This document shows, one piece after another, positions 35,260 to 44,154 of a DNA stretch of 60,513 bases. The position numbers and the translations under genes were made by a program. The stretch is taken from the NCBI RefSeq assembly GCF_002159645.1, contig NZ_NFJB01000026.1, positions 1-60,513 on the forward strand. The letters are read 5' to 3'. The notes beneath the pieces were generated by a model. That model was not told the DNA's origin, searched no databases, and saw nothing but the letters and a program-made list of their open reading frames with translations. The DNA is from Parabacteroides sp. An277. GTDB lineage: Bacteria > Bacteroidota > Bacteroidia > Bacteroidales > Tannerellaceae. Numbering within the stretch: the first letter of the stretch is position 1; each line of letters opens with the position of its first letter.

Positions 35260-35847
35260 ATGGAAAACAAAGACGGTGCATCTCGGAAGCAGGACATAGA
35301 GTGGCTGGCGGCGTTGCGCCGCTCGGATCGGAAGGCTTATGCGGCTTTGTTTCGTCATTATTATCCGTCACTTTGTGCCTATTGCCAACGATTTGTGACC
35401 TTGGAAGATGCCGAAGAGATTGTGCAAGATGCCTTGTTCTGGCTTTGGGAAACGCGCGAAGAAGTAATCGTACGGCAGGCATTGGGCGCTTATCTTTTTA
35501 AGACGGTTTATCATAAAGCGATGAACCAAATCGCGCAAAATGAGGTGAAGGGCCGTGCGGATACGATTTACTTTGAAGAGATGCAAACGATATTGCCCGA
35601 GGTGGATGCCTACCAATTCGAGGAGTTGAAAGAGAAATTACGCGAAGCGTTGGCTGGATTGCCGGATAGTTATCGCGAAGCCTTCGTGATGCATCGTTTC
35701 CGGCATATGAGTTATAAAGAGATAGCCGAGAGGCTTGGCGTTTCAAACAAGACGGTCGACTATCGCATTCAGCAATCTTTGAAAATACTGCGTGTCAAGC
35801 TAAAAGATTACCTCCCGTTACTATTCTTTCTCTTTTATGCGCGTTAA
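35260..35847 (+). CDS. ECF sigma factor (Bacteroides expansion type), orphan
   Basis: A 195-residue sigma-70 group 4 factor. Region 2 is about 20-85 (YAALFRHYYPSLCAYCQRF, LEDAEEIVQDALFWLWETRE), and region 4 about 125-180 (LAGLPDSYREAFVMHRFRHMSYKEIAERLGVSNKTVDYRIQQ, split here by family pattern), ending with a hydrophobic tail. The style matches the expanded ECF sigma family that normally sits beside a FecR anti-sigma and SusC/SusD genes. None is here: the next gene is ribD, and the divergent neighbour is a sulfatase. It may control that neighbourhood or act in trans. The start was set at 35260 (ATG) by homologous length; a longer frame exists upstream. Confidence 0.88.
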   Translation: MENKDGASRKQDIEWLAALRRSDRKAYAALFRHYYPSLCAYCQRFVTLEDAEEIVQDALFWLWETREEVIVRQALGAYLFKTVYHKAMNQIAQNEVKGRADTIYFEEMQTILPEVDAYQFEELKEKLREALAGLPDSYREAFVMHRFRHMSYKEIAERLGVSNKTVDYRIQQSLKILRVKLKDYLPLLFFLFYAR

Positions 35848-35849
35848 AA

Positions 35850-35880
35850 TTGCTCAATTGAGCAAAAGTATGTATCTTTG
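35850..35880 (+). promoter_or_regulatory. ribD promoter overlapping a 16-bp palindrome
   Basis: -33 TTG (35850-35852), 20 bp, -7 TATCTTTG (35873-35880), 23 bp before the ribD ATG. A perfect 16-bp palindrome, TTGCTCAATTGAGCAA (35850-35865), covers the -33 and part of the spacer, so it is a candidate operator. No FMN riboswitch fits in the short leader. Confidence 0.6.
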
Positions 35881-35903
35881 CTTCGATTGAAAAAAGATAG
35901 ACA

Positions 35904-36959
35904 ATGCAGGTTGAAGAAAGGTTTATGGCACGTTGCTTGGAATTGGCTCGACATGGGGCGGGGCATGTAGCTCCGAATCCGATGGTAGGTGCTGTAATCG
36001 TACACAACGGAGAAATTATTGGCGAAGGGTTTCATCGCCGATGTGGGGAGGCGCATGCTGAAGTGAATGCGATTGCGTCGGTAAAGAATGAAAAGTGGTT
36101 TCGATGGTCCACTTTATATGTGAGCCTTGAGCCCTGTTCGCATTATGGGAAAACGCCTCCTTGTGTGGATTTGATTATTCGTAAACGAATTCCGCGCGTG
36201 GTGATAGGATGCCTGGATCCGTTTCCGGAAGTGTCTGGCCAAGGTGTTGAACGGTTGCGGAAGGCAGGTGTTCAGGTAATAACTGGCGTGATGGAAGAAG
36301 AGGCAAAGGCCTTGAACGAAGTGTTTATGACTTTTCAAACCCGAGAACGCCCGTTCGTAACGTTAAAATGGGCAGAAAGCGCAGATGGCTTTATTGATTA
36401 TGAACGAATGAATACGGAGGAACCGAAATTGTTTGTTTCTAACCTTGTGACGCAAATTCGTTCGCATAAACTACGGGCAGAATCAGCTGCCATCTTAGTC
36501 GGAACGCGTACGGCGATGTTGGATAATCCTAGTTTGACTACACGTTGTTGGGCAGGAACCTCGCCTGTTCGTATGGCCATCGATCGTGATTTGAAAATCC
36601 CTAAACAATTCCACTTGTTGGATGGAAGTGCACCGACCATTATATTTACGACATGTTGCGAAGGACGTATCGGAAATACGGAATATGTTTTGTTGGACTT
36701 TAAGCGACCAATTGTAGCGCAAATCATGCAAGCGCTCCGACGTCGGAAACTTACTTCATTGATTGTAGAGGGAGGAACCAATATGCTTCAGCAATTCATT
36801 GACGCCGGTTGCTGGGATTGTGCAATAGTAGAGAAAGGAACACAAGAAATAGGCCGAGGCGTACGGGCGCCTGTCCTATTGGATAGGATGACTGAAATCC
36901 AATCTTTCGGAGGACATTCTTTTATTGTATACCGACATTGTGGCGAATCTTTAACCTAA
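35904..36959 (+). CDS. ribD: Bifunctional riboflavin biosynthesis deaminase/reductase RibD
   Basis: A 351-residue enzyme for two riboflavin steps: deamination of the pyrimidine intermediate, then NADPH reduction of its ribosyl chain. The N-terminal deaminase domain has the zinc site HAE (51-53) and PCSHYGKTPPC (C78, C87). The C-terminal RibD_C reductase domain spans about 150-345 (RPFVTLKWAESADGF, DNPSLTTR, LIVEGGTNMLQQFIDAG). Complete, with normal length. Other rib genes are not adjacent. Transcribed after a promoter with a palindromic operator candidate. Confidence 0.95.
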   Translation: MQVEERFMARCLELARHGAGHVAPNPMVGAVIVHNGEIIGEGFHRRCGEAHAEVNAIASVKNEKWFRWSTLYVSLEPCSHYGKTPPCVDLIIRKRIPRVVIGCLDPFPEVSGQGVERLRKAGVQVITGVMEEEAKALNEVFMTFQTRERPFVTLKWAESADGFIDYERMNTEEPKLFVSNLVTQIRSHKLRAESAAILVGTRTAMLDNPSLTTRCWAGTSPVRMAIDRDLKIPKQFHLLDGSAPTIIFTTCCEGRIGNTEYVLLDFKRPIVAQIMQALRRRKLTSLIVEGGTNMLQQFIDAGCWDCAIVEKGTQEIGRGVRAPVLLDRMTEIQSFGGHSFIVYRHCGESLT

Positions 36960-37008
36960 AAATATTATAAATATTGCCGTTTATTAGGTAAGAAGCGGAA
37001 AATGTTTC

Positions 37009-37016
37009 TACTTTTG
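37009..37016 (+). promoter_or_regulatory. -7 promoter box upstream of the DUF6242 gene
   Basis: TACTTTTG, 29 bp before the ATG at 37046. No -33 at the expected spacing. Confidence 0.4.
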
Positions 37017-37045
37017 TGCCTTTGAATGAACTAACTATATTTTGA

Positions 37046-38416
37046 ATGAAAAATAAACTGTATTTATTCATAGCGGGTTGTTGGGCTCTCGTGTTGTCTT
37101 CTTGCTTGGATTCGGGCGGGTTAGATAGAGAGTATGAGGTTGATAGAGACTGTCAAATCACGAGTTTTTCTTTGCAATCGGATTCGGTCTCTGGCTTGGA
37201 TGAAGTAAAATTTACGATCGACCAAGTGAATGGTCGTATCATGAATTTAGACTCTATGCCGTATGGAACGGAAATTGAAAAGGTGATTTGTACGGTGTCG
37301 ATTGGTTCTTATGTAGGTCGAATTGAAGTGTTTCAGCAGGCGACCGGTGATACGTTGGATTGGAATCAGAAAGATTCGTTGGATTTTTCGCAACCAGTGC
37401 GGTTTGTCACTTCTTCTACCGATCGTACGGTATCAAAAGAATATTTGGCTTATGTGAATATTCATCAAGTAGTCCCGGATTCGTTGCCTTGGTCTTTGTA
37501 TACTGACGAGATGATAGGACAAACGATGGTTGAGCAACGGGTAATCCCTTACTCGGATGGCGAGACGGACTATTATTATATGTATATGCGACCGACTTCG
37601 CAAGGTGCTTATCATTTGTATCGTTCAGCAGAAGCAGACGCAAAGGAATGGAGTGAAATCACACTCTCTGGATTGCCCGAGAGTGGCGTTGATTTAGCGC
37701 AAATAACTCGTTTTGAGGATAAGATGTATGTGCCGGCTACAGATGGTTCTTTATATGAGTCTCCGGATGGTTCGGAATGGACACGGGTAACCGAAACGCC
37801 GGAAGTAGTTTCTCTTCTGGGAAGTATGCGTCCCAATGTAAATCAGCCAGCCAGATTATCTGCGATTATTCGATATGAAGGCGTGTTACAATTTGCTGCA
37901 ATGATGACCGATGGAGAATGGCAAGTAGGTGCAGAGGTGCCAACGGATTTTCCGATAGCAGGTTTTGCTTCATTGCCTATCTCTCTAATGTATCGCGAAC
38001 GTATCTTGATTGTAGGTGGAAGAGCTTCCAATGACGCATTGCAAAATGTTAGTTGGGCGACAATGGATGCTCTTACATGGGCAAAGATGACGGATTCGCA
38101 AAGTCATTATTTTTCGGCTCGGGCAGGAAGCATGATGGCATATTATGATAATAAATATTATTTGATAGGTGGTATAGATGAAAACGGTACGCCTTTGAAA
38201 GATATTTATACGTCGACTGATTATGGCGTGACGTGGAAATTGCAAGATGAAATGGTTATTCTTCCGGCCGAATATCAAGCACGAGGATATGCTTCGATGT
38301 TGGTCGATGCAGACAACTTCTTGTTGATTTTCGGTGGAAAGACGAACGAAACAGGTAGTTTTTTGGATGAAATTTGGAAAGGTCGGATAAATCGTCTTGG
38401 ATTTGAGCGGCAGTAA
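37046..38416 (+). CDS. DUF6242 domain lipoprotein with kelch-like repeats
   Basis: A 456-residue lipoprotein (lipobox LSSC, C20). An N-terminal domain (about 25-140) is rich in beta strands. It is followed by repeats of a propeller type: YRSAEADAKEWSEITLSGLPESG, YESPDGSEWTRVTETP, and YYDNKYYLIGGIDENGTPLKDIYTSTDYGVTWKL-type blades seen in short form, with GG and W positions typical of kelch/sialidase-like blades. It matches the Bacteroidetes DUF6242 group, whose function is unknown. It sits upstream of DUF6089, uppS and bamA, so it may share a transcription unit with envelope genes. Confidence 0.8.
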   Translation: MKNKLYLFIAGCWALVLSSCLDSGGLDREYEVDRDCQITSFSLQSDSVSGLDEVKFTIDQVNGRIMNLDSMPYGTEIEKVICTVSIGSYVGRIEVFQQATGDTLDWNQKDSLDFSQPVRFVTSSTDRTVSKEYLAYVNIHQVVPDSLPWSLYTDEMIGQTMVEQRVIPYSDGETDYYYMYMRPTSQGAYHLYRSAEADAKEWSEITLSGLPESGVDLAQITRFEDKMYVPATDGSLYESPDGSEWTRVTETPEVVSLLGSMRPNVNQPARLSAIIRYEGVLQFAAMMTDGEWQVGAEVPTDFPIAGFASLPISLMYRERILIVGGRASNDALQNVSWATMDALTWAKMTDSQSHYFSARAGSMMAYYDNKYYLIGGIDENGTPLKDIYTSTDYGVTWKLQDEMVILPAEYQARGYASMLVDADNFLLIFGGKTNETGSFLDEIWKGRINRLGFERQ

Positions 38417-38471
38417 AACTTACGACTGCTCGCGTATAATTTTTGAAGATTCTTAGCGTTACAAAAGAAGT

Positions 38472-39212
38472 ATGTTTACTGAAATAAATTCTTATTTTAT
38501 GAACGCATCTCTTTTTCGACGCATAATCTGTCTGGGCGCGCTACTAAGTTGTATTGGGTTTATGCATGCTCAGGAATATAAATATGAAATCGGCGGTATG
38601 GTAGGTACTTCCTATTATATGGGCGATTTAAATAAAAATTCGTTCTTTAAGGGATTGAATCCCTCGGCAGGAGTCGTGTTTCGATATACGCCTAATTTTC
38701 GTTGGGCTGTAAAGACTGACTTATTGTGGGGGCGCGTGTCCGGTAGTACGGATGGCTTGGAAAATGTGTTTCCGAATCAAGCGACAGCTTCGTTCAGTAG
38801 GAGCTTTTTTGAAATAGGAGGGCAAATGGAGTTTAACTTCATGCCTTATAGTGATAAGTTCGCTTATTTGCATACGAAGCGTTTTTCGCCTTATATTTTG
38901 TTTGGAATAGGTGTAACCGTAGCTCCTGGTAATGAAACTTTTGCCAGTTTGAATATCCCGTTGGGTATTGGAGCTAAATATAAGGTGGCGAATCGATTGA
39001 ATTTGGGATTAGAGTTCTCGTTTCGTAAATTGTTCGGAGATTCGTTTGATGTAACAGATGGAAACAATGCATTTTTGGATAATCCTTATGAGATATCCGG
39101 AAGTGCATTTAAAAATAAAGATTGGTATTCTTTGTTGATGTTTTCAGTTACATGGGACTTTGGTTTACGATGTCGGACGTGTAATAATAGATATAGTAGC
39201 GGATCTTTTTAA
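38472..39212 (+). CDS. DUF6089 family outer-membrane beta-barrel protein
   Basis: A 246-residue exported barrel-type protein. The signal peptide ends MHAQ; the first strands are [19 protein letters not shown], then [16 protein letters not shown] and [19 protein letters not shown]. This is the DUF6089 pattern, usually found directly before uppS-bamA in Bacteroidales, and an accessory role in outer-membrane assembly has been suspected from that position. An alternative ATG at 38499 (237 residues) is possible: it opens MNASLFRR and also leaves a normal signal peptide. The uppS gene starts 11 bp after the stop. Confidence 0.85.
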   Translation: MFTEINSYFMNASLFRRIICLGALLSCIGFMHAQEYKYEIGGMVGTSYYMGDLNKNSFFKGLNPSAGVVFRYTPNFRWAVKTDLLWGRVSGSTDGLENVFPNQATASFSRSFFEIGGQMEFNFMPYSDKFAYLHTKRFSPYILFGIGVTVAPGNETFASLNIPLGIGAKYKVANRLNLGLEFSFRKLFGDSFDVTDGNNAFLDNPYEISGSAFKNKDWYSLLMFSVTWDFGLRCRTCNNRYSSGSF

Positions 39213-39223
39213 GCAAAAGAAGC

Positions 39224-39967
39224 ATGTCGTTGTTGGAAAAAATAGATATGAACCGTTTGCCACAACATGTGGCAATTATTATGGATGGTAACGGGCGATG
39301 GGCGAAAGCTCGTGGCAAAGAACGTTATATAGGTCATCAAGAAGGGGTGATTTCCGTTCGGAAGGTAGTAGAAGCTGCCTCCGATTTGGGAATAAAATAC
39401 TTGACCATGTATACTTTCTCAACTGAAAACTGGAATCGTCCAGAAGAAGAGGTACATGCTTTGATGACGCTAATGGTGAAGGCCATCCAACGCGAGACGC
39501 CTGATTTGATGAAGAACAATGTCCGTTTGGATGCAATTGGCAATTTAGACCGGCTTCCGGAAGAAGCACGTCAGACGTTGCAGGAGTGTATTGAGGAGAC
39601 ATCCGTCAATACAGGGGCGACGGTTATTTTGGCCTTAAGCTATTCGGCTCGTTGGGAAATCTCAGAAGCAGTTCGCCAGATTGCGATGGAAGTCCAGAAA
39701 GGTGATTTGTCTATTGATTCGATTGATGAGATGACGATTTCCAAGCATCTTACAACTCGGTATTTCCCTGACCCCGACTTGTTGATTCGAACAGGAGGCG
39801 AGCAGCGTCTGAGTAATTTTCTGTTATGGCAATTGTCATACGCGGAATTTTATTTCACAGAGGTCTATTGGCCTGATTTTAGAAAGGAAGAATTTTATGA
39901 TGCTATTTTGTATTATCAACGTCGCGAACGAAGATTTGGTAAGACAAGTGAGCAATTAATTTTATAA
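39224..39967 (+). CDS. uppS: Isoprenyl transferase / undecaprenyl diphosphate synthase
   Basis: A 247-residue cis-prenyltransferase that makes the C55 lipid carrier for peptidoglycan and surface polysaccharides. The catalytic Asp is in [14 protein letters not shown] (D21). FSTENWNRP is at 65-73, and the C-terminal [17 protein letters not shown] and [18 protein letters not shown] segments are all present. Normal length. It lies 11 bp after the DUF6089 gene and 15 bp before bamA, an envelope-biogenesis operon. Confidence 0.97.
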   Translation: MSLLEKIDMNRLPQHVAIIMDGNGRWAKARGKERYIGHQEGVISVRKVVEAASDLGIKYLTMYTFSTENWNRPEEEVHALMTLMVKAIQRETPDLMKNNVRLDAIGNLDRLPEEARQTLQECIEETSVNTGATVILALSYSARWEISEAVRQIAMEVQKGDLSIDSIDEMTISKHLTTRYFPDPDLLIRTGGEQRLSNFLLWQLSYAEFYFTEVYWPDFRKEEFYDAILYYQRRERRFGKTSEQLIL

Positions 39968-39982
39968 ACAATATCAGTGGCT

Positions 39983-42667
39983 ATGTACAAGAAATTAGTA
40001 CTGTTTTTTGCTTTCTTGAGTGTTTCGTTGGGAGCATTTGCACAGGAAAGCGATACGGCGAAGGTTGAAAAGCCGGCGGAATTGCCGGTGATTTCATACT
40101 CGGCACCACCTAAGAAGTATAAAATTGCGGATATCAAGGTGACGGGTGTGAAGAATTATGATGATTTTGTGCTGATTGGCTTCTCCGGATTGTCCGTAGG
40201 CGATGAGATTACCGTCCCTGGTGACGAGATTACTTCAGCGGTAAAGGCATTCTGGCGTCACGGCTTGTTTTCGGATGTGAAGATTGTAGCTACTAAGATT
40301 GAAGGCGACCAGATTTGGTTGGAATATCAATTGAAACAGCGTCCACGTATCTCGGAAATTAATTATCATGGCATTAAAAAGGGTGAACGTGAGGATTTGG
40401 AGACGAAGTTGGGTTTGAAGAAAGGGTTTCAAATTACACCCAATGTGCTCGACCGGGCCAAGATTCTTATTGAGAAGTTCTTTGATGGGAAAGGCTTTAA
40501 GAATGTGGATGTGGATATCCAGCAGAAAGATGATTTAGCACACGAAGGCGAGGTTATCCTGGATATTTTTATTGATAAACACGAGAAAACGAAAATCCAT
40601 CGTATTTATTTTGATGGTAATAATGCGTTGTCTGCTCAAGAGTTGAAGAAGGCGATGAAGAAGACGAACGAAAAGTTTAGCCTCTTCAACGACTGGAAGT
40701 CGAGTATCCTCGAAATGTTTAGCACAAAGAAATTTACCACCGAAGAGTATGAGAATGATAAAGATAATATCATCTCTAAATACAATGAATATGGTTATCG
40801 TGATGCTGTTCTTTTGGCGGATAGTGTGGTGAACTATAATGAAAAGAAGGTGGATATTTACCTTAAGTTGGAAGAAGGAAATAAGTATTACTTGAAAGAC
40901 ATCGATTTTGTAGGAAATACGAAATATCCGACTTCCCAATTGATGGCTATCTTGGGCATGAAGCCAGGTGAAGTCTATAACCAGAAGAAATTGAGCGATC
41001 GCTTGACGAATGACGAAGATGCCGTTTCGAATATTTATTTCAATAATGGTTATCTGTTCTTTAGTGCCGATCCGGTCGAAGTGGATGTCGAAAATGATTC
41101 TATTTCCTTGGAAATTCGTATTCAGGAAGGTCCGCAAGCTACTATTAATCGAGTAATAATTAATGGTAACGATCGCTTGTACGAAGATATCGTTCGTCGA
41201 GAGTTGCGTACGAAACCCGGACAGCTCTTTAGCCGTGAGGATTTGATGCGTTCGGTACGTGAAATTGCCCAGATGGGACATTTTGACCCTGAGAATATGG
41301 ATCCGCGTCCGATTCCTGATCCAGAGAATGGTACGGTAGATATTGAATATAACTTGACTTCGAAGGCAAACGACCAGATTGAGTTCTCTGCTGGTTGGGG
41401 GCAGACGGGTGTGATTGGTAAGTTGAGTTTGAAGTTTACGAACTTCTCTATGAAGAACTTCTTCAATCCATCTACGTATAAAGGTATCATTCCACAAGGC
41501 GAGGGGCAAACATTGACGCTCTCCGGACAAACGAACGGACGTTATTATCAGGCGTATAGTATTTCCTTCCTCGACCCATGGTTCGGTGGTAAACGCCCGA
41601 ATACCTTATCGGTTAGTGCTTATTTCTCGAAACAAACGGATATCAGTACAAACTATTATAGCAACATGATGAGCAATTACATGGGTTATTATCCTTATGG
41701 TTATGGTTATGGGTATGGGTATCCTTATTATGGCTATGGGTATGGTTATGGAGGTTATTATGATAATGGTAGCTACGAATTGGCACTCGACCCGGATAAA
41801 TCTATCATGATGTTTGGTGTTTCGGCTGGTTATGGTAAACGTTTGAATTGGCCGGACGATTATTTCCAATTCATGGCGACGTTGAATTATCAGGTGTATA
41901 AGATGCACGATTGGGATTATTTCTTGGTGAATAATGGAACATGTCATAATATCAACCTCGAGCTCCTTTTGCAGCGTAATTCTATTGATAATCCGCTTTA
42001 TACGCGTAGAGGTTCGCAATTCTCTTTCTCGGTAGCCCTTACGCCTCCTTATTCATTGTTCGATGGAAAGGATTACGCGTCGATGGAAGATACCGATCCG
42101 AACAAGTTCAAGATGATTGAATATCATAAATGGAAATTCCAAGCGAAGGTATTTACGCCTTTGGCTCCGATTACGGTCAAGCGTACTCCCGTCTTAATGA
42201 CGCGTGCCGAGTTTGGTTTCTTGGGTGCGTATGATAAGAACAAGCGTTCGCCATTCGAAACCTTCTATATGGGTGGTGATGGTATGAGTGGTTATTCAAG
42301 TACGTATGCGACAGAGACAATCGGTTTGCGTGGATATGAAAATGGTAGCATCGCGGGTGGTTATGGCGTTTATACGAATGCGGTGGCTTACACGCGCCTT
42401 TCGATGGAGTTGCGTTATCCGTTCGTGCTCGAACCTTCGTCTACTATTTATGGATTGGTATTTGCCGAGGCAGGTAATGCCTGGACGGATATGAGCAATT
42501 ATAACCCATTCAATTTGAAACGTTCGGCGGGTGTGGGCGTCCGCATCTTCCTCCCGATGATTGGTTTGATGGGTATCGACTGGGCGTATGGATTCGATGC
42601 ACCGAATTATGGAAGCACAGACCGAAGCGGAAGTCAGTTCCACTTCATTATTGGACAAGAGTTTTAA
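39983..42667 (+). CDS. bamA: Outer-membrane protein assembly factor BamA
   Basis: An 894-residue Omp85 protein, the core of the BAM complex that folds beta-barrels into the outer membrane. The signal peptide ends AFAQ. Five POTRA domains occupy about 45-445 (for example YKIADIKVTGVKNYDD and YYLKDIDFVGNTKYPTSQL). The barrel follows, with a conserved lid-lock segment YMGGDGMSGYSSTYATETIGLRGYE, seen here as GLRGYE, and a C-terminal Phe. One extracellular-loop candidate (DNA 41684-41770) is a Gly/Tyr tract with about six GY dipeptides and no usual barrel sequence. The start is ATG 39983; an upstream GTG is possible. A terminator follows at 42682. Confidence 0.96.
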   Translation: MYKKLVLFFAFLSVSLGAFAQESDTAKVEKPAELPVISYSAPPKKYKIADIKVTGVKNYDDFVLIGFSGLSVGDEITVPGDEITSAVKAFWRHGLFSDVKIVATKIEGDQIWLEYQLKQRPRISEINYHGIKKGEREDLETKLGLKKGFQITPNVLDRAKILIEKFFDGKGFKNVDVDIQQKDDLAHEGEVILDIFIDKHEKTKIHRIYFDGNNALSAQELKKAMKKTNEKFSLFNDWKSSILEMFSTKKFTTEEYENDKDNIISKYNEYGYRDAVLLADSVVNYNEKKVDIYLKLEEGNKYYLKDIDFVGNTKYPTSQLMAILGMKPGEVYNQKKLSDRLTNDEDAVSNIYFNNGYLFFSADPVEVDVENDSISLEIRIQEGPQATINRVIINGNDRLYEDIVRRELRTKPGQLFSREDLMRSVREIAQMGHFDPENMDPRPIPDPENGTVDIEYNLTSKANDQIEFSAGWGQTGVIGKLSLKFTNFSMKNFFNPSTYKGIIPQGEGQTLTLSGQTNGRYYQAYSISFLDPWFGGKRPNTLSVSAYFSKQTDISTNYYSNMMSNYMGYYPYGYGYGYGYPYYGYGYGYGGYYDNGSYELALDPDKSIMMFGVSAGYGKRLNWPDDYFQFMATLNYQVYKMHDWDYFLVNNGTCHNINLELLLQRNSIDNPLYTRRGSQFSFSVALTPPYSLFDGKDYASMEDTDPNKFKMIEYHKWKFQAKVFTPLAPITVKRTPVLMTRAEFGFLGAYDKNKRSPFETFYMGGDGMSGYSSTYATETIGLRGYENGSIAGGYGVYTNAVAYTRLSMELRYPFVLEPSSTIYGLVFAEAGNAWTDMSNYNPFNLKRSAGVGVRIFLPMIGLMGIDWAYGFDAPNYGSTDRSGSQFHFIIGQEF

Positions 42668-42681
42668 TCGATGATATTGAA

Positions 42682-42720
42682 AAAGAGGCTGCTTCGCGAA
42701 GAGGTTAGCCTCTTTTTTTA
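42682..42720 (+). terminator. Rho-independent terminator of bamA
   Basis: AAAGAGGCT pairs with AGCCTCTTT around a 14-nt loop and is followed by Ts to 42719. Confidence 0.88.
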
Positions 42721-42866
42721 TCCCCTTTTGGGGGATATCTTGTGCGGGTGGAAAAACATAGGCATAATCGCTTGCGATTCTAATTATAAACGGAAACGAT
42801 TATAGGCATAAATGGAAAGAAATAAGAAAAGTAGTGTCCCCACGTATATATACAAAATAAAAACAC

Positions 42867-42874
42867 TATATTTG
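42867..42874 (+). promoter_or_regulatory. -7 promoter box of the DIP1984 fusion gene
   Basis: TATATTTG, 17 bp before the ATG at 42892. The -33 region is not recognisable. The short leader agrees with the assigned start. Confidence 0.45.
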
Positions 42875-42891
42875 CGACAAAATCATTTATC

Positions 42892-44154
42892 ATGACAAAG
42901 GGACAATTCTTGAACGATACGCATGTTTCCAGGTTTATTTGTTGGTTTCGTAATAAATTGTCAAACTTCACTCATTCTTATTACAATCAGAAGGAGAAGG
43001 AGGAATGGCGATGTGTCTCTTTTTATGATGCTTGTGATAAATATAAATGGGGCGGTCATAATTGGGAAGAAACCAATAACACATTGGAAGATTATTCCAA
43101 GCGGCTTGAAGAAAGCATTCGGAATAGAGACAATGATGCTTGCCGTAAAGTTTGCCATGATATATTGCAATGGGGAGGCGTTTTGCAGGAAAACAAAGAA
43201 AAAATTGAGGGACAAACCGATCTTGTCGATTATTTAATGAGAGCCAAAGAGGTTATAACCTGCGACTCTTTGGATGACATTATTGAAGAAGGAATCATTA
43301 TGTCCTCTGGCTTTTCGAAGATTTATTCCTTATATATAGACGATTTCGTTATTTATGATAGCCGTGTGGGAGCTGCTTTATGTTATTTGGTGAAACTATA
43401 TTGTAAAGAGCAGAGGTGTGAATGTGTTCCTCCTACACTGAAATTCGCCTATGGAGCAAGTCGAAACCCAAAAGTCAATCGGAATCCTAACAGCGATAAT
43501 TACAAATTTTCTTCTCTCTATCAAGAACAAGGGAAAATCTATATTGAATGTAACCTTAAAGCCAATTGGCTGTTAAAAGAGGTTTTAAATTTCTCAGAAT
43601 GTAAATTCAAGGACGTGCGTTCGTTGGAAGCCGCCCTCTTTATGATTGGATATGCGATTCCAAGAGAGCAAGAGCAACAAACATTAAAAACATATCGAAA
43701 TATGAAATTGGCAGAAGCACTCAGTTTGCGGGCTGACTTACAAAAAAGAATATCGCAACTGGAAGTCCGGCTGAAAAACAACGCCCGGATTCAAGAAGGC
43801 GAGGAGCCGGCGGAAAATCCGCTGGAACTCATGGAAGAGTTGAATAACAATCTGAATGATTTGGAAACTTTGATTTTTAGAATCAACCACACTAATATGG
43901 CAACCTCGTCGGAAGGAATCAGCCTTACGGAAATGATTGCGAAGAAAGATGTCTTGGCTCTGCGCATTTCCGTACTTCGTTCCGTCGCACAGTCGGCAAT
44001 GGGAAGTTTGGAGCGTTATTCGGCAAACGAAATCCGTTACGTCCGCACGCTTAATGTAGCTGATTTGCAAAAACAGATAGATTCATATTCCAAGCAGTTG
44101 CGAGAATTGGACGTAAAAATCCAACAGTTAAATTGGATGACAGAGTTGATATAA
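42892..44154 (+). CDS. Two-domain protein: uncharacterised N-terminal domain fused to DIP1984
   Basis: A 420-residue protein with no signal peptide. Residues 271-420 form a complete DIP1984-family protein (MKLAEALSLRADLQKRIS, NARIQEGEEPAENP, INHTN, RYSANEIRYV, LDVKIQQLNW); stand-alone members are about 150 residues and also begin MKLAEAL, so the fusion kept the old start Met. The N-terminal 270 residues contain VIYDSRVGAALCYLVKLY, RNPKVNRNPNS and LEAALFMIGYAI. I recognise these as recurring in uncharacterised bacterial proteins, and the Asp-centred YDSRV helix recalls DNA glycosylases of the HhH-GPD type, though that is weak. The gene lies alone between bamA and a lipoprotein, with looser, AT-richer sequence than its neighbours, which may indicate acquisition. 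Confidence 0.7.
   Translation: MTKGQFLNDTHVSRFICWFRNKLSNFTHSYYNQKEKEEWRCVSFYDACDKYKWGGHNWEETNNTLEDYSKRLEESIRNRDNDACRKVCHDILQWGGVLQENKEKIEGQTDLVDYLMRAKEVITCDSLDDIIEEGIIMSSGFSKIYSLYIDDFVIYDSRVGAALCYLVKLYCKEQRCECVPPTLKFAYGASRNPKVNRNPNSDNYKFSSLYQEQGKIYIECNLKANWLLKEVLNFSECKFKDVRSLEAALFMIGYAIPREQEQQTLKTYRNMKLAEALSLRADLQKRISQLEVRLKNNARIQEGEEPAENPLELMEELNNNLNDLETLIFRINHTNMATSSEGISLTEMIAKKDVLALRISVLRSVAQSAMGSLERYSANEIRYVRTLNVADLQKQIDSYSKQLRELDVKIQQLNWMTELI

Noticed and set aside
35881-35903. FMN riboswitch upstream of ribD
   Set aside because: Only 23 nt separate the -7 box from the ATG, too short for the aptamer.
40535-41530. 331-codon frame antisense to bamA
   Set aside because: Entirely inside bamA on the opposite strand, with skewed composition and no domain; a shadow of the codon use of the real gene.
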